A DNA stretch of 64,000 nt from Comamonadaceae bacterium (GTDB lineage Bacteria; Pseudomonadota; Gammaproteobacteria; Burkholderiales; Burkholderiaceae_C), in assembly GCA_947375135.1 (NCBI GenBank), contig CANCER010000002.1, positions 149,029 through 213,028 on the forward strand, read 5' to 3'. The notes beneath the pieces were generated by a model. The model searched no databases. It was not told the DNA's origin and saw only the letters and a program-made list of their open reading frames with translations. The position numbers and the translations under genes were made by a program. This document shows, one piece after another, positions 46,684-58,994 of this stretch (positions are counted from its first letter, which is position 1; each line of letters begins with the position of its first letter).

Positions 46684-48834
46684 CTACTTCTCGTCCATCA
46701 CCATGTGCGCGCCCCGTTCACCGGCGCCAAGGCGGCGCTGGTGCAACTGAACCAGCGGATCGTGCGGCCAGGCCAGCGCCAGCCGCGCAAACAACTCCGG
46801 CGCCTGCGGGTCCTCGCGTTGCATGGCGTCAAAAGCCAGCGCATAGTCCGGCAGCGGTGCGCGCCCTGTGCCCTCGCCGTTCACCGGTTCAAACACCTCC
46901 AGCGCCTGGCTTTTGCCCTTGAGCAGCAACTGGCCCACCCGGCGCACGGCAGCCTGCGGGTTGCCCTCCAGCATCGCCGCAGAGATGCACAGGCGCGTGC
47001 CCAGCTGCCGGTTGACACTCTCCAGCCGGGCAGCGGTGTTCACCGGGTCGCCCAGGGCGCGGTAGTCAAACAAGGTACTGCCGCCGAAGTTGCCCACAAT
47101 CACCTCGCCGCAATGCACGCCGATACGGGTCTGACCGAACGCATGGCCCTGCTGTTGCAAGCGTGCCGCGTAGGCGCAGGCAAATGCATCCATCTCCAGC
47201 GCACAGGCCAGGGCCCGCGCACGGTGATCGGCCTGCTGCACCGGCGCGGAAAACATGATGGCCACCGCGTCGCCCACGATGCGGTCCAGCGTGCCCTCGT
47301 GGCGAAAGGCAATGGCCACCATCGCGTCCAGATAGGCGTTGAGCAGGCTGACCGCCTGCGCCGGGTCCATGCCCTCCATCAACGCGGTAAAGCCGGTCAG
47401 ATCGGTGAACACAAAGCTGCAGATCTGGCGCCGCCCGCCCAGCGCCATGGCGTCCGGATGCGCCACCAGGTAGGCCACCCGGTTGGGTGACACATAGCGC
47501 GCAAAGGCCTGGCGAATCCAGCGCTGCGCGCGCTCGGTGTGCCGGTGCTGCCACAGGCTGCAGACCAGATAGGTCAGCAGCAAACCCAGTGCCGGGGTGG
47601 CCGCATCCAGCAGCAAACCCCGTGACACAAAGGCCCACCAGGCGCCTGCCCCCATGACGGCCAGGAACACCAGGCTGCCACCCGCAGCCCGCAGCGCCCG
47701 CGTGCGCAGCGCCAGCACGGCGGCCAGCCAGCCGCTCACGACCAGCACCAGCGCCTCCAGCCCGCGCGCCCAGCCCGGGCGCTGCAGAAACTGCCCACCC
47801 AGCACCTGCTCCAGCGCCTGGGCATGGGCATCCACCCCCGGCATCAGGCCCAACGGGCTGAAGCGCAAATCCATCAGCCCCTGGGCCGAACTGCCCACCA
47901 GCACGATGTGGCCGGCCAGTTGCTCCGCAGGCGCTTGCCCGGCCAGCACCTGCCAGGCCGGAATATGGCGTTCGGCCACCGGCCGGCTGTAGTGCACCCA
48001 CAGCTCGCCCTGGGGCGTGACGGGCAGGGTCAGGTTGCCGATGCGGATTTCCGCCAGGCCGCTGTCGTAGCCGGCGCTTTTGAGCACCACATTGCGCACG
48101 CCCTGGGCCACGCGCAAGGCCTCGGTCACCAGGGTGGCCACCGGGGCCTCACCCATGCGCAATACGAGGGGGATGCGGCGCACCAAGCCATCGCCATCCG
48201 GCACAAAGGTCATGGCGCCATTGCCCGCAGCGGCGCTTTCCAACGCAGGCAGTGAGGTCACCGCCCCGTCAAAGGGCAGCAGCCAGCCGGGCTGCGGCGC
48301 ACCGGCAACCACAAAGCGCGCCTTCTGCGCCGGCAAGGGTGGGGCTGCGGGCACCGCAGCCGCAGCATCACCCGGGCGCACAGCCGCAAAGCCCAACACC
48401 GCATCGGTTTGTTCCAGGCTGCGCGCAAACACCGCATCATGGTCGGGCAGCGCCAGCAAGGCGTCACGCTCCCGGCCCGACAAATTCCACTGTGCAGCCG
48501 CCGCCCGGGGGGAGGTGCGGTCGGGCTCGGCAAACACCATATCAAAGGCCACCACTGCGGCGCCGGCGGCGCCCAGCGTGTCCAGCAATTCGGCCAGCCG
48601 GGTGCGCGGCCAGGGCCATTGGCCCAGGCGGGCCAGGCTCTGCTCGTCAATATCCACCACACGCACTGGCACCCCGGTGTAAGCGCGCGGATGCCAACGC
48701 TGGAATTGATCGAACTGGTAATTGCGCAAGCCTTGCTGCGCACTGCCGTCCCACACCAGGAGAAGCAGTGCCAGGGCGATAGGCAGCAGTGGCAACAAGC
48801 GCCGGACCCAGCGCGAACCGGACCGTATTTCCAT
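46684..48834 (-). CDS. CHASE2-domain adenylate/guanylate cyclase (class III)
   Basis: CHASE2-like N-term, TM segments, C-terminal cyclase [18 protein letters not shown]...[13 protein letters not shown]. True start [12 protein letters not shown] rather than the 1697-aa ORF. Confidence 0.88.
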   Translation of the reverse strand: MEIRSGSRWVRRLLPLLPIALALLLLVWDGSAQQGLRNYQFDQFQRWHPRAYTGVPVRVVDIDEQSLARLGQWPWPRTRLAELLDTLGAAGAAVVAFDMVFAEPDRTSPRAAAAQWNLSGRERDALLALPDHDAVFARSLEQTDAVLGFAAVRPGDAAAAVPAAPPLPAQKARFVVAGAPQPGWLLPFDGAVTSLPALESAAAGNGAMTFVPDGDGLVRRIPLVLRMGEAPVATLVTEALRVAQGVRNVVLKSAGYDSGLAEIRIGNLTLPVTPQGELWVHYSRPVAERHIPAWQVLAGQAPAEQLAGHIVLVGSSAQGLMDLRFSPLGLMPGVDAHAQALEQVLGGQFLQRPGWARGLEALVLVVSGWLAAVLALRTRALRAAGGSLVFLAVMGAGAWWAFVSRGLLLDAATPALGLLLTYLVCSLWQHRHTERAQRWIRQAFARYVSPNRVAYLVAHPDAMALGGRRQICSFVFTDLTGFTALMEGMDPAQAVSLLNAYLDAMVAIAFRHEGTLDRIVGDAVAIMFSAPVQQADHRARALACALEMDAFACAYAARLQQQGHAFGQTRIGVHCGEVIVGNFGGSTLFDYRALGDPVNTAARLESVNRQLGTRLCISAAMLEGNPQAAVRRVGQLLLKGKSQALEVFEPVNGEGTGRAPLPDYALAFDAMQREDPQAPELFARLALAWPHDPLVQLHQRRLGAGERGAHMVMDEK

Positions 48835-48930
48835 GGGCACACTTTCAACGGCGGGATGCCAAAAAACGACTGCATACGATACCATTCCGCCACGGCACGC
48901 AGCATAAAACCAAGTAAACGGGGGGTGGCC

Positions 48931-51900
48931 ATGGCAATCGCAACGTTCAACCGATTCATTCAGCAACTGCGTGCGGTGCTGCGCAGGGTCTCGCCCGCGC
49001 AGCCCCCCGCGCGCGCAGCACTGCCGCCGGACGATGCCGCCTCCCCTCCACCCCACTTGCTGCAGCTGCGCTTTCCGCGCCTCTTGCCCATCGTGCTGAT
49101 GTGGATCGGTATTACCTTGAGCGGCTACCTGGGCGACATCCTGCAGCAACGCGCCCAGCGGGCCTGGAAGGAGGCAGCGCAGCGTGACACCAGCCAGCAC
49201 GCGGCCAACCTGCTGACCTGCATTGAAGAGAACCTGGTCACGCTCTCCGGCCTGGTGATGCTGGTGGACAACACACCCGCGCTGCAACGTGCAACCTTTG
49301 ACCACGCCACCGATGGCATGGAGCTGCACACCAAGGTCGAACTCATTGCCAGCAAGGCCGTCATGGACGAGCGCGCCAGCGTGTGGACCACGCGCTTTGC
49401 CTCGCCGGCGCAGGGCCCGGGCTACCCGGTTGCGGGCCAGGCGGCCCCGCCCGTGCTGGAGCGCGTGTTGCAACACGCCAAAGAAGGCCGCAACAGCTGG
49501 TACCTGTCGGCGCCCTTTGCCGGCGTCGGTGGCAAGAAGCAGGTCTACGTGGTGCAGGTCACCGCCGGCCCGCACGCGCAGGCCGTGGCCGCCGTGCTGG
49601 ATCTGGAGCACGCCGTAGACGGCTTGTTCAAGGGCAACAAGTTGCCCGGGCTGGATCTGGACTTCCAACTGCAACCCGATCGTGAACCGGCGCTGCAGCC
49701 CGTGGTTGCGCCCGGCAGCGGGGTGCTGCCCGTATTTGAGAGCAGCAACATGCTGCACACCGCGCACGCCCGGCTGCAGCTGCGCTGGCTGGTGGCGCAG
49801 GACTACGCCGGTGGTGTCGACAAAACCCTGACCTATGTGATCTGGACCAGCGGCGCGCTGCTGAGCCTGCTGATCGCCTTCTATGTGGACAGCCTGCGCA
49901 GCAAAAACGCCCTGATCCAGAAGCGGGTGGACGAGGCCACGCGCGACTTGCAAAAAACCATGAAGGAATTGCGCAAGCAGGAAGCCCACCTGCGCCACAT
50001 CCTGGACAGCAGCCCCCTGGGCATTGCGTTGTCGGTGGAGGGCGTGGCGCGCATGGCCAACCCGGCCATGAAAACCATGTTCGACATCGTCGAAGGCAGC
50101 TTCATTCCGGCGCTCTACGTGGACCCGTCCATACGCCAGCGCATTCGCAGCCAGCTGCTTGCCGAAGGCAGTGTGCGGGGTATCGAGTTGCAGATGCGCA
50201 GTGCCTCCGGCCAGGTGCGGGACTACCTGGCCACCTTCATGGCCACCGACTACGAGGCGGAAGCCGCCATCCTGGGCTGGTTGCTGGACATCACCGACTT
50301 GAAGGCCGCAGAGCAAATCGCCCGGGTGGCCAAGGAAGCCGCAGAAGAGTCCACCCGCGCCAAGTCCGACTTTCTCGCCAACATGAGCCACGAAATACGC
50401 ACACCGATGAACGCCATCATCGGCCTGTCGCGGCTGGCGCTCCAGGCCGAGGTGCCGCCGCGCATTCAGGACTACCTGCACAAGATCAAGCTCAGCGGCG
50501 AACACCTGTTGGGCCTGATCAACGACATCCTGGATTTCTCCAAAATCGAGTCGGGCAAGATGGAGATCGAGGCCATTCCCTTTGCGCTGGAGTCGGTGGT
50601 CCATCACGTCATGAGCCTGGTCTCCAAGGGCGCGGAAGACCGCGGGCTGGCCTTGCTCTGCAGCGTGGAGCCCGGCATTCCCGCAACGCTGATCGGCGAC
50701 CCGCTGCGCATCGGCCAGATTCTCATCAACTACGCCCACAACGCCGTCAAGTTCACCCGGCAGGGCGAGGTGCGCCTGTCCATTGCCGCGCGCGAACGCA
50801 CGGCCTCGGAGATCGCATTGCTGTTCTCGGTGACAGACACGGGCATCGGCCTGACGGAAGAGCAAATAGGCCGCCTGTTCACCAGCTTTGTGCAGGCCGA
50901 CAGCTCCACCACCCGCAACTACGGCGGCACCGGCCTGGGGCTGGCCGTGTGCAAGCGCCTGGCCCAGGCCATGGGCGGCGCGGTGGGCGTGCACAGCGTG
51001 TACGGCGAAGGCTCCACCTTCTGGTTCAGTGCGCGGCTGGCGATAGGCCCGGACGAAAGCGCGCACACGGCCGTTGCCGCCCTCCCGGCCAGCCCCGGCC
51101 TGCATGAACCCTCCGCACGGGAAGCCGGGCTGGCCCGCATTGCCGGCGCGCGCGTGCTGCTGGTAGAAGACAACGAAATCAACCAGCAGGTGGCCAGCGA
51201 AATGCTGGAGGGCGCAGGCCTGCAGGTGGACGTAGCACCCAACGGCAGCATGGCCCTGCAAAGTGTGGAAGCCCGCAGCGCCGACGGCCAGCCCTATGAC
51301 ATCGTGCTGATGGACATGCAGATGCCGGTGATGGATGGGGTGACGGCAACCCGCATGCTGCGCGAAAACCACGGCACCGAAGTGCTGCCGATTGTGGCCA
51401 TGACCGCCAATGCAATGCAGGCCGACCGCGACCGCTGTCTGCAAGCCGGCATGAACGGCTTTGTCACCAAGCCCCTGGAGCCCGACGTGCTCTGGCAGGC
51501 CCTGCTGACCTGGGTGCGGCCGCGCCCGGGCCTGGGGCGCTTGCCCCGCATGAGCGCCGCCGCAGACCCGGCGCCCGCAGGGCACACGCAGCTGCTGCAG
51601 GCCCTGGGCGCCGTCCAGGGCCTGAACGCAGAACAGGGCCTGCTGCGTACCAACAACAACCCGGCCGTTTATGCCTCCTTGCTGCGCAAATTTGTCAGCT
51701 CCCAGCAGGACGCCGTGGAGCGCATCGGGCAGGCCTTGCAAGCGGCGGACAGGGCTACGGCAGAGCTCCATGCCCACACGTTAAAGGGGGTAGCCGGCAC
51801 CCTGGGCGCCCGTTGCTTGGAAGACGCGTCCGACGCCCTGGAGACCGCACTGCGCCAAGGCGCGCAGCCCCCGCTGCTACAAGGCGCCCTTGCCAACGTG

Positions 51901-52212
51901 GCGCAATGTCTGCAGGCGCTGGTGCGCGGCCTGTTGGCCACGCCAGGGCTGATCGCCATGCCAGCGGCCGCACCCCCGCAGGCCCTGACGCCGCAGGAGG
52001 AGGAGACGGCACGCGAAGTCAGCGGCCAGATCAGCCGCTGTTTGCAGCAGGACGATGCCACGGCCATCGAGCTGTGGGAAAGCCATGCCCTGCTGCTGCA
52101 TGCGTTCTATCCGCAGGCTGCCGCCATCGAGTCTGCCATCCACCGCTTCGCGTTTGACACCGCACTGGCCTTGCTGCAGGACGGGCCCTTGGCAAGGCCA
52201 GAGCCTTTTTGA
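48931..52212 (+). CDS. CHASE-type hybrid sensor histidine kinase (PAS-HisKA-HATPase-REC-Hpt)
   Basis: His[18 protein letters not shown] boxes, [17 protein letters not shown], Hpt [12 protein letters not shown]. Confidence 0.9.
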   Translation: MAIATFNRFIQQLRAVLRRVSPAQPPARAALPPDDAASPPPHLLQLRFPRLLPIVLMWIGITLSGYLGDILQQRAQRAWKEAAQRDTSQHAANLLTCIEENLVTLSGLVMLVDNTPALQRATFDHATDGMELHTKVELIASKAVMDERASVWTTRFASPAQGPGYPVAGQAAPPVLERVLQHAKEGRNSWYLSAPFAGVGGKKQVYVVQVTAGPHAQAVAAVLDLEHAVDGLFKGNKLPGLDLDFQLQPDREPALQPVVAPGSGVLPVFESSNMLHTAHARLQLRWLVAQDYAGGVDKTLTYVIWTSGALLSLLIAFYVDSLRSKNALIQKRVDEATRDLQKTMKELRKQEAHLRHILDSSPLGIALSVEGVARMANPAMKTMFDIVEGSFIPALYVDPSIRQRIRSQLLAEGSVRGIELQMRSASGQVRDYLATFMATDYEAEAAILGWLLDITDLKAAEQIARVAKEAAEESTRAKSDFLANMSHEIRTPMNAIIGLSRLALQAEVPPRIQDYLHKIKLSGEHLLGLINDILDFSKIESGKMEIEAIPFALESVVHHVMSLVSKGAEDRGLALLCSVEPGIPATLIGDPLRIGQILINYAHNAVKFTRQGEVRLSIAARERTASEIALLFSVTDTGIGLTEEQIGRLFTSFVQADSSTTRNYGGTGLGLAVCKRLAQAMGGAVGVHSVYGEGSTFWFSARLAIGPDESAHTAVAALPASPGLHEPSAREAGLARIAGARVLLVEDNEINQQVASEMLEGAGLQVDVAPNGSMALQSVEARSADGQPYDIVLMDMQMPVMDGVTATRMLRENHGTEVLPIVAMTANAMQADRDRCLQAGMNGFVTKPLEPDVLWQALLTWVRPRPGLGRLPRMSAAADPAPAGHTQLLQALGAVQGLNAEQGLLRTNNNPAVYASLLRKFVSSQQDAVERIGQALQAADRATAELHAHTLKGVAGTLGARCLEDASDALETALRQGAQPPLLQGALANVAQCLQALVRGLLATPGLIAMPAAAPPQALTPQEEETAREVSGQISRCLQQDDATAIELWESHALLLHAFYPQAAAIESAIHRFAFDTALALLQDGPLARPEPF

Positions 52213-52214
52213 CA

Positions 52215-52390
52215 AAAACGGCGTTCGACGGGCTGGTGCCCTGTCACGGTATCGTTCGCGCCGAGACCGTCAGCGTGGCCGGCGTCGCGCCCCGTGATCC
52301 ACCCTGATGACCAGGGTACGGCTGATGGTCGGGGCATGGGGACTGTTGGCAAAGGTCAGGTTCTCAATCACGCGCTTGCATGACTTCGAA
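52215..52390 (-). pseudogene. possible degraded fragment of a large repeat adhesin
   Basis: Minus-strand reading gives VIENLTFANSPHAPTISRTLVIRVDHG then a frameshifted ATLTVSARTIP, resembling cadherin/Calx-beta-type repeat signatures. Confidence 0.3.
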
Positions 52391-52587
52391 ATCCCTGCTG
52401 AGGGTCACGGGCAGAAGTTCTCGTGTGCCTGCGCGGCCATCCACCGCAGGTGTGTTCTGCATCGCTTCGGATTTTCATCAAAACAAAATCGGGTGGGAAC
52501 GGGTTGACTGCAGGCAATACCGCTGTGCTGTGGCTGACAAATGCCAACGCAGACCAACCCTTACCAACCGATTGCGGCAAGGCAATA

Positions 52588-53232
52588 ATGGAACCCATGC
52601 TGCACTACCTGACCATTCCCGTTACCCCCTTCCAACAAAACTGCTCTCTGGTCTGGTGCGACCAGACCCTGCAAGCCGCCGTGATCGACCCGGGCGGCGA
52701 CTTGCCGCGCATCCTGGAGGCGGTGCAACGGCTGAACCTTTCGCTGGAACAGATCTGGCTGACCCACGCCCACATCGACCATGCCGGTGGCACGGCGGAG
52801 TTGTCGCGCGCGCTGGGCCTGCCCATCGTCGGCCCGCATCCGGGCGACCAGTTCTGGATCGACGGTCTGGCCGAGCAAGGTCAGCGTTTTGGCTTTCCCC
52901 ATGTGGAAGTGTTCACGCCCACACGCTGGCTAAAAGACGGTGACCAGGTGACGATTGGCAAGAGCACGCTGGACGTGCGCCACTGCCCCGGCCACACGCC
53001 GGGCCATGTGGTGTTCCATTCGGCGGAAGCGAACCGTGCTTTTGTGGGCGATGTGCTGTTTGCCGGCTCCATAGGCCGCACCGACTTTCCGCAGGGCGAC
53101 CACGACACGCTGATTGCCAGCATCAAGGAGCGACTCTGGCCCATGGGAGACGCCACCGTGTTTATTCCCGGCCACGGCCCGGAGAGCACCTTCGGGCGCG
53201 AGCGCCGCAGCAACCCCTACGTGGCGGATTGA
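52588..53232 (+). CDS. MBL-fold hydrolase (YcbL/glyoxalase II-like)
   Basis: THAHIDHAGG motif, HCPGHTPGHVVF, FIPGHGPESTFGRERR. Confidence 0.87.
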   Translation: MEPMLHYLTIPVTPFQQNCSLVWCDQTLQAAVIDPGGDLPRILEAVQRLNLSLEQIWLTHAHIDHAGGTAELSRALGLPIVGPHPGDQFWIDGLAEQGQRFGFPHVEVFTPTRWLKDGDQVTIGKSTLDVRHCPGHTPGHVVFHSAEANRAFVGDVLFAGSIGRTDFPQGDHDTLIASIKERLWPMGDATVFIPGHGPESTFGRERRSNPYVAD

Positions 53233-53247
53233 CGGCGAAGGCCGGGG

Positions 53248-53826
53248 CTAAGCTGCGGTCTTGAAGATGCCGCGCTCGGTGACCACGTAGTCCATGGCCA
53301 GGTCGAAGTCCTGCGGGTGGATGGTGTCCAGCCGCGACAACTCGTAGGCCACACCGATGGTGAGCGGGCGCGGGGTGATGCCGGCCAGGGTGCGGTCGTA
53401 AAAGCCACCGCCGTAGCCCAGGCGAAAGCCCGCTGCATCAAAGCCCACCGGCGGCATGATCAGGGCCTGCGGTACCACCACCTCCGTGCCCTCGGGCACC
53501 GGAATGTCGTACACGCCCTTGCCCATGGCCACGCCCGGCCACCAGTTTCTGAACTGCAGCGGCTCGGCCTTGCGCACCACCTCCGGCAGCGCGGCCGTGG
53601 CGCCCAGGCTGCGGAAATGGTGCACCGCGTGGCGCGGATCAAACTCGCCCAGGTACGGCCAGTAGATGCCAATGCACAGCGCGGTCAACTGGGGAAAGCC
53701 GTCAATCAGATGGCGGGTGATGGCTGCGTTCCAGACCCCTCGATCGGCATCGGACACGGCCACGCGCCTGGCAATCAATTCCTTACGTTGGCTGGCTTTC
53801 CAGGCCTTGATGTCGTCCGGCTGCAT
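53248..53826 (-). CDS. 5-formyltetrahydrofolate cyclo-ligase
   Basis: N-terminal KASQRKELIARR; GFRLGYGGGFYDRTL motif. Confidence 0.9.
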   Translation of the reverse strand: MQPDDIKAWKASQRKELIARRVAVSDADRGVWNAAITRHLIDGFPQLTALCIGIYWPYLGEFDPRHAVHHFRSLGATAALPEVVRKAEPLQFRNWWPGVAMGKGVYDIPVPEGTEVVVPQALIMPPVGFDAAGFRLGYGGGFYDRTLAGITPRPLTIGVAYELSRLDTIHPQDFDLAMDYVVTERGIFKTAA

Positions 53827-54888
53827 TTACATGCCCGGTAGTTCGGTATCGCGCTGCGGTGCGGCCACGCCCAGGTGGCGGTACGCCGCCAGGGTGGCAA
53901 TGCGCCCGCGCGGTGTGCGCTGCAAAAAGCCCTGCTGGATGAGGTAGGGCTCAATCACGTCTTCGATGGTCTCGCGCTCTTCACCGATGCTGGCGGCGAT
54001 GTTGTCCAGCCCCACCGGGCCGCCATCGAAGCGGTGGATCACGGCCTCGAGCAGTTTGCGGTCCATCAGGTCAAAGCCTTGCGGATCCACGTCCAGCATG
54101 GCGAGAGCGCGGTTGGCAATGTCCAGGTCGATCAGCCCTTTGCCCTTGACATCGGCATAGTCGCGCACGCGGCGCAGCAGGCGGTTGGCAATGCGCGGCG
54201 TGCCGCGCGACCGGCGCGCAATCTCGAAACCGCCTTCCTCGTGCATGGGCACCTTCAAGAGGCCGGCACTGCGGGTGACGATGCGCAGCAGCTCCTCTGA
54301 CGTGTAAAACTCCAGCCGCGCCACGATGCCGAAGCGGTCGCGCAGCGGGTTGGTCAGCATGCCGGCGCGGGTGGTGGCGCCCACCAGGGTGAAGGGTTGC
54401 AGGTCGAGCTTGATGGAGCGCGCGGCCGGGCCCTCGCCGATCATGATGTCGATCTTGTAGTCCTCCAGCGCGGGGTAGAGGATTTCTTCCACCACCGGCG
54501 AGAGACGGTGGATTTCGTCGATGAAGAGGACGTCGTTCTTTTCCAGATTGGTCAGGAGAGCTGCCAGGTCCTTGGGCTTTTCCAGCACCGGGCCGCTGGT
54601 CTGGCGCAGGTTGACGCCCAACTCGTGCGCGATGATGTGCGAGAGCGTGGTCTTGCCCAGGCCGGGCGGGCCGAACAGCAGCACATGGTCCAGCGCCTCG
54701 GAACGCATCTTGGCCGCGCCGATAAAGATTTCGAGCTGCTCGCGCACCTTGGCCTGGCCCACGTATTCATCCAGCAGCTTGGGCCGCAGGGCGCGCTCTA
54801 CAGCCTCCTCCTGCGGCGAGGTGGGGGCGGCGGACACCATGCGCAGCGGCGGCGGAGCGGAGGAAAAATCGTCGGTCTGGATGCTCAC
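53827..54888 (-). CDS. ruvB: Holliday junction branch migration helicase RuvB
   Basis: [38 protein letters not shown] start [10 protein letters not shown]. Confidence 0.96.
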   Translation of the reverse strand: MSIQTDDFSSAPPPLRMVSAAPTSPQEEAVERALRPKLLDEYVGQAKVREQLEIFIGAAKMRSEALDHVLLFGPPGLGKTTLSHIIAHELGVNLRQTSGPVLEKPKDLAALLTNLEKNDVLFIDEIHRLSPVVEEILYPALEDYKIDIMIGEGPAARSIKLDLQPFTLVGATTRAGMLTNPLRDRFGIVARLEFYTSEELLRIVTRSAGLLKVPMHEEGGFEIARRSRGTPRIANRLLRRVRDYADVKGKGLIDLDIANRALAMLDVDPQGFDLMDRKLLEAVIHRFDGGPVGLDNIAASIGEERETIEDVIEPYLIQQGFLQRTPRGRIATLAAYRHLGVAAPQRDTELPGM

Positions 54889-54995
54889 AGGGTCAATCGC
54901 AAAAAGGGGGATGAAGGGGCCGTGGCGCACTATAGCGCGCGGCGGCAGCCCTTCAGTTGGAACCCAAGCAGGGGGCCACGGCGCGGTGCCCGGGG

Positions 54996-55568
54996 CTATT
55001 TGGCCAAGGCCCGCAACGCCAGCTTGATACCGTCACTCACGCCCACATCCGCCGGCAGCGCCTTCAAAGAAGCCGCAGCCTCCTTGTCGCTGTACCCCAG
55101 CGCCAGCAGAGCCTGCAGGATGTCCGACTGGGCACCACTGGTGGCCCCCAGCGGCGCACCGATGTCCGCGCCCAGCTTGCCCTTGAGCTCCAGCATCAGC
55201 CGCTCGGCGGTCTTCTTGCCGATGCCCGGCACCTTGACCAGGTACCCGGCCTCCTGCAGCGTGACCGCCTGCGCCAGATCCGCCACGCTCATGCCCGAGA
55301 GCACCGACAGCGCGGTGCGCGGGCCGACGCCGGAAATCTTGATCAGTTGGCGAAAGGCTTCGCGCTCGGCGGCGTTGGCAAAGCCGTACAGGATTTGCGC
55401 GTCTTCGCGCACCACAAAATGCGTCAGCAGCGAGACCTTTTCCCCCACCGCAGGCAGGTTGTAAAAAGTGCTCATGGGCACATGCACCTCGTAGCCGACG
55501 CCACCGCAATCCACCAGCACCTGGGGTGGGTTTTTGTCGCTGAGGGTGCCGGTGAGCTTGCCTATCAT
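54996..55568 (-). CDS. ruvA: Holliday junction branch migration protein RuvA
   Basis: MIGKLTGTL...[29 protein letters not shown]. Confidence 0.96.
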   Translation of the reverse strand: MIGKLTGTLSDKNPPQVLVDCGGVGYEVHVPMSTFYNLPAVGEKVSLLTHFVVREDAQILYGFANAAEREAFRQLIKISGVGPRTALSVLSGMSVADLAQAVTLQEAGYLVKVPGIGKKTAERLMLELKGKLGADIGAPLGATSGAQSDILQALLALGYSDKEAAASLKALPADVGVSDGIKLALRALAK

Positions 55569-55580
55569 TTTGTGCCTATC

Positions 55581-56657
55581 ATGGGGGTTAACTGTCTGCG
55601 CTTGTCGCAAGGAATTATCAGCTTGATTCTCAAACACCTGTTCACGCCGCTGAACAACAACCGTCTGTCGCATCTGTGCGGCCCTACCGACGAACACCTG
55701 CGCACGATTGAGCTGGCCCTGGAGGTGCGCATTGCCCACCGCCACGAGCAGTTCAAGGTCGAAGGCCCCAAGGCCAAAGCGCAGCGCGCCATGGACATGC
55801 TGCAGGCCCTGTACGAAATGGCGGGGCGTCCGATTCCCCCGGCTACCGTGCAGCTGATGCTGGCCGGCGACGGCTCGGCCGATGCGGCCGAGGGCCCCAG
55901 CCTGTTGACGCGCCGCACCGACCTCAAGCCGCGCACGCAAAACCAGGCGGTGTACCTGGACAACATTGCCGAGTTCGACATCACTTTCGGCATCGGCCCG
56001 GCCGGCACCGGCAAGACCTACCTCGCAGTGGCCGCTGCCGTGGACGCCTTGCAGCGCAGCGCCGTGCAGCGCATTGTGCTGACGCGCCCGGCGGTGGAAG
56101 CCGGCGAGCGCCTGGGCTTTTTGCCCGGCGACCTGAACCAGAAGGTGGACCCGTACCTGCGCCCGCTCTATGACGCGCTCTATGACCTGATGGGCTACGA
56201 GCAGGTTCAAAAGGCGTTTGAGCGCCAGGCACTGGAGATTGCGCCTCTGGCCTTTATGCGCGGGCGCACGCTGAACAACGCTTTTGTGATTCTGGACGAG
56301 GCGCAAAACACCACGCCCGAGCAGATGAAGATGTTTCTGACCCGCGTGGGCTTTGGCACCAAGACCGTGATCACCGGCGATGTGAGCCAGATCGACCTGC
56401 CCAAGGCGCAGCTGAGCGGCCTGGTGGAGGCCGAGCGCATTCTGCGCCGCGTGCCCGGCATTGCCATCACCCGCCTGACCAGCATTGATATCGTGCGCCA
56501 CCCGCTGGTGGCGCGCATTGTGGACGCCTATGACGCCGCACGCCTGAGCGATTTGCCCCCGATTGCGGTGCCCCTGCCCGAACCTGAGCCCGAACTGCCC
56601 CGTGTGGCCCTGCCCAAAACCCGCTCGCCCCGCGCCAAGACGCCAGGCGTGCAGTAA
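55581..56657 (+). CDS. PhoH-like ATPase
   Basis: [37 protein letters not shown]; start may instead be TTG near 55623. Confidence 0.92.
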   Translation: MGVNCLRLSQGIISLILKHLFTPLNNNRLSHLCGPTDEHLRTIELALEVRIAHRHEQFKVEGPKAKAQRAMDMLQALYEMAGRPIPPATVQLMLAGDGSADAAEGPSLLTRRTDLKPRTQNQAVYLDNIAEFDITFGIGPAGTGKTYLAVAAAVDALQRSAVQRIVLTRPAVEAGERLGFLPGDLNQKVDPYLRPLYDALYDLMGYEQVQKAFERQALEIAPLAFMRGRTLNNAFVILDEAQNTTPEQMKMFLTRVGFGTKTVITGDVSQIDLPKAQLSGLVEAERILRRVPGIAITRLTSIDIVRHPLVARIVDAYDAARLSDLPPIAVPLPEPEPELPRVALPKTRSPRAKTPGVQ

Positions 56658-56670
56658 CAGAAAGTTCCCC

Positions 56671-57117
56671 ATGTTGTCTGATCTGTCGCTGTCCCTGCAA
56701 TTCGGCCCCATCCAATACGCGGATCGCCACCGCGCCGCCCTGCCCCGCCACAAGGTGACGCGCTGGATTCGCCATGCGCTGGCGTCCGACGCCGAAATCA
56801 CCGTGCGCATCGTGGATGCCGAAGAAGGCCAGACCCTGAACCGCGATTACCGCCAAAAAGACTACGCCACCAATGTGCTGACCTTTGACTACACGCAGGA
56901 GCCGCTGGTCACCGCCGACCTGGTGCTGTGCGCGCCGGTGGTCGCCAAGGAAGCCAAGGAACAGGGCAAGACCCTGCAGGAGCATTACGCGCACCTGATC
57001 GTGCACGGCACCCTGCACGCCCAGGGCTGGGACCATGAACTGGATGAGGATGCCCAGGTGATGGAGTTGCGCGAGACCGAAATCATGGCGCGGCTGGGGT
57101 TCAAGAACCCCTACTGA
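56671..57117 (+). CDS. ybeY: endoribonuclease YbeY
   Basis: [16 protein letters not shown] zinc motif. Confidence 0.94.
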   Translation: MLSDLSLSLQFGPIQYADRHRAALPRHKVTRWIRHALASDAEITVRIVDAEEGQTLNRDYRQKDYATNVLTFDYTQEPLVTADLVLCAPVVAKEAKEQGKTLQEHYAHLIVHGTLHAQGWDHELDEDAQVMELRETEIMARLGFKNPY

Positions 57118-57140
57118 GTCAGGCCACGCCGGGGTAGAAC

Positions 57141-57617
57141 TCAGTGCGGCTCTGCAGGTATGGGTGCGACCCGCATCGGAATGGTGATGGGCCCGTCGTT
57201 GACTAACTCCACGGCCATCTCGGTGGCAAAGCGGCCGGTCTGCACGATGGGGTGCGCGGCGCGCGCCTGTGCCACAAGGTAATCGAATAATTCACGCCCC
57301 ACTGCGGGTGCGGCGGCAGCGGTAAAGCTGGGTCGGTTGCCGCCCGTGGTCTCGGCCGCCAGGGTGAACTGGCTGACCAGCAGCAGGCCGCCCACCGTGC
57401 CCGCACCGTCCAGATCCTGGATTGCCAGGTTCATCTTGCCCTTGGCGTCGTTGAAGATGCGCAGCTTCAAAATCTTGGCCAGCAGCTTGTCGGCCTCCGT
57501 CTTGGTGTCGCCATGCTCGGCGCACACCAGCACCAGAAAGCCGCGGCCGATTTCGCCGATGATCTCGCCCTCCACCGTGACCTTGGCCCGGCTGACGCGT
57601 TGCACCAGTGCCAGCAT
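57141..57617 (-). CDS. dtd: D-aminoacyl-tRNA deacylase
   Basis: [43 protein letters not shown]. Confidence 0.95.
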   Translation of the reverse strand: MLALVQRVSRAKVTVEGEIIGEIGRGFLVLVCAEHGDTKTEADKLLAKILKLRIFNDAKGKMNLAIQDLDGAGTVGGLLLVSQFTLAAETTGGNRPSFTAAAAPAVGRELFDYLVAQARAAHPIVQTGRFATEMAVELVNDGPITIPMRVAPIPAEPH

Positions 57618-57626
57618 CGTGTGCGC

Positions 57627-58871
57627 TCAGGCCAGGGTGACGCGGGCAAACTTGCGCTTGCCCACCTGCAGCACGTAGGTGCCGGCACCCAGTTTCAGCC
57701 CCTTGTCGCTGACCACAGCGCTGTCCACGCGCACGCCGCCGCCGTCGATCAGGCGGTTGCCTTCGCCGGAAGACGCAGACAGCCCCGCAGACTTCAGCAG
57801 CGCCCCAATGCCCACAGCCGCACCGCCCTCGCCCAAAGGCAGGCTGATTTCAGTGACTTCGTCCGGAATGCCGCCCTTGCTGCGGTTGATGAAGTCCTGC
57901 TCCGCCGCATCGGCCGCTGCTGCCGAGTGGAAGCGCGCGGTGATTTCCTTGGCCAACGCCACCTTGGCGTCCTTGGGGTTGCGCCCGGCGGCCACTTCGG
58001 CCTTTAGTACGGCAATCGCGGCCTCGCTCTGGAAGCTGAGCAGCGTGTACCACTTCCACATCAGCACGTCGGAGATGCTCAAGACCTTGGCAAACATGGT
58101 GTTGGGCTCTTCGGAGATGCCGATGTAGTTGTTCTTGCTCTTGGACATCTTCTCCACACCGTCCGTGCCTTCGAGCAGGGGCATGGTCAGGATGCACTGC
58201 GGCTCCTGGCCGTATTCGGACTGCAGGTGGCGCCCCATCAGCAGGTTGAACTTCTGGTCGGTGCCGCCCAGCTCCAGGTCGCTCTTGAGCGCCACGGAGT
58301 CGTAGCCCTGCATCAGCGGGTACAGGAACTCATGCACGGCGATCGGTGTGCCGGCCTTGAAGCGGTCGTGGAAGTCGTTGCGTTCCATCATGCGCGCAAC
58401 GTTGTAGCGCGAGGCCAGCTGAATCATGCCGCGCGCACCCAGCGGGTCGCTCCATTCGCTGTTGTAGCGGAACTCGGTCTTTTCCGGGTCCAGCACCAGG
58501 CTAGCCTGCTTGAAATAGGTTTGCGCATTGACCTTGATCTGCTCGGCGGTGAGCGGCGGACGCGTGGTGTTGCGCCCGCTGGGGTCGCCGATCATGCTGG
58601 TGAAGTCACCCATCAAAAAGATCACCGTGTGGCCCAGGTCCTGCAGCTGGCGCATCTTGTTGAGCACCACGGTGTGGCCGATGTGGATGTCAGGCGCGGT
58701 CGGGTCCAGGCCCAGCTTGACGCGCAGGGGAATGCCGGTGGCTTCGGAGCGCACCAGCTTCTTGACCCAGTCCTCCTGCGGGATGAGTTCTTCACACCCG
58801 CGCAGGGTCACGGCCAGTGCCTCACGGACACGGTCGGACAAAGGTAAAGTTGGGCTTGAGGCTTGATTCAT
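57627..58871 (-). CDS. tyrS: tyrosyl-tRNA synthetase
   Basis: KLGLDPTAPDIHIGHTV, KMSKSKNNYIG, C-terminal S4 domain. Confidence 0.95.
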   Translation of the reverse strand: MNQASSPTLPLSDRVREALAVTLRGCEELIPQEDWVKKLVRSEATGIPLRVKLGLDPTAPDIHIGHTVVLNKMRQLQDLGHTVIFLMGDFTSMIGDPSGRNTTRPPLTAEQIKVNAQTYFKQASLVLDPEKTEFRYNSEWSDPLGARGMIQLASRYNVARMMERNDFHDRFKAGTPIAVHEFLYPLMQGYDSVALKSDLELGGTDQKFNLLMGRHLQSEYGQEPQCILTMPLLEGTDGVEKMSKSKNNYIGISEEPNTMFAKVLSISDVLMWKWYTLLSFQSEAAIAVLKAEVAAGRNPKDAKVALAKEITARFHSAAAADAAEQDFINRSKGGIPDEVTEISLPLGEGGAAVGIGALLKSAGLSASSGEGNRLIDGGGVRVDSAVVSDKGLKLGAGTYVLQVGKRKFARVTLA

Positions 58872-58994
58872 AAGGGTTTTCAGGCAGGAAGAGGGGCCGG
58901 GCGCCGCTATACTGGCAGACCATTCCTGCAACGTGCAAGGAACCGGCGACCACCGATTTTAGTCGCCCCGCCTTTGCCCCCTGGAGCCCCGATT

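Noticed and set aside
46684-51777. 1697-aa minus-strand ORF
   Set aside because: Only the C-terminal part from [12 protein letters not shown] (48834) downwards is a real cyclase; the upstream extension is antisense read-through over the hybrid kinase with biased His/Gly/Gln/Ala composition.
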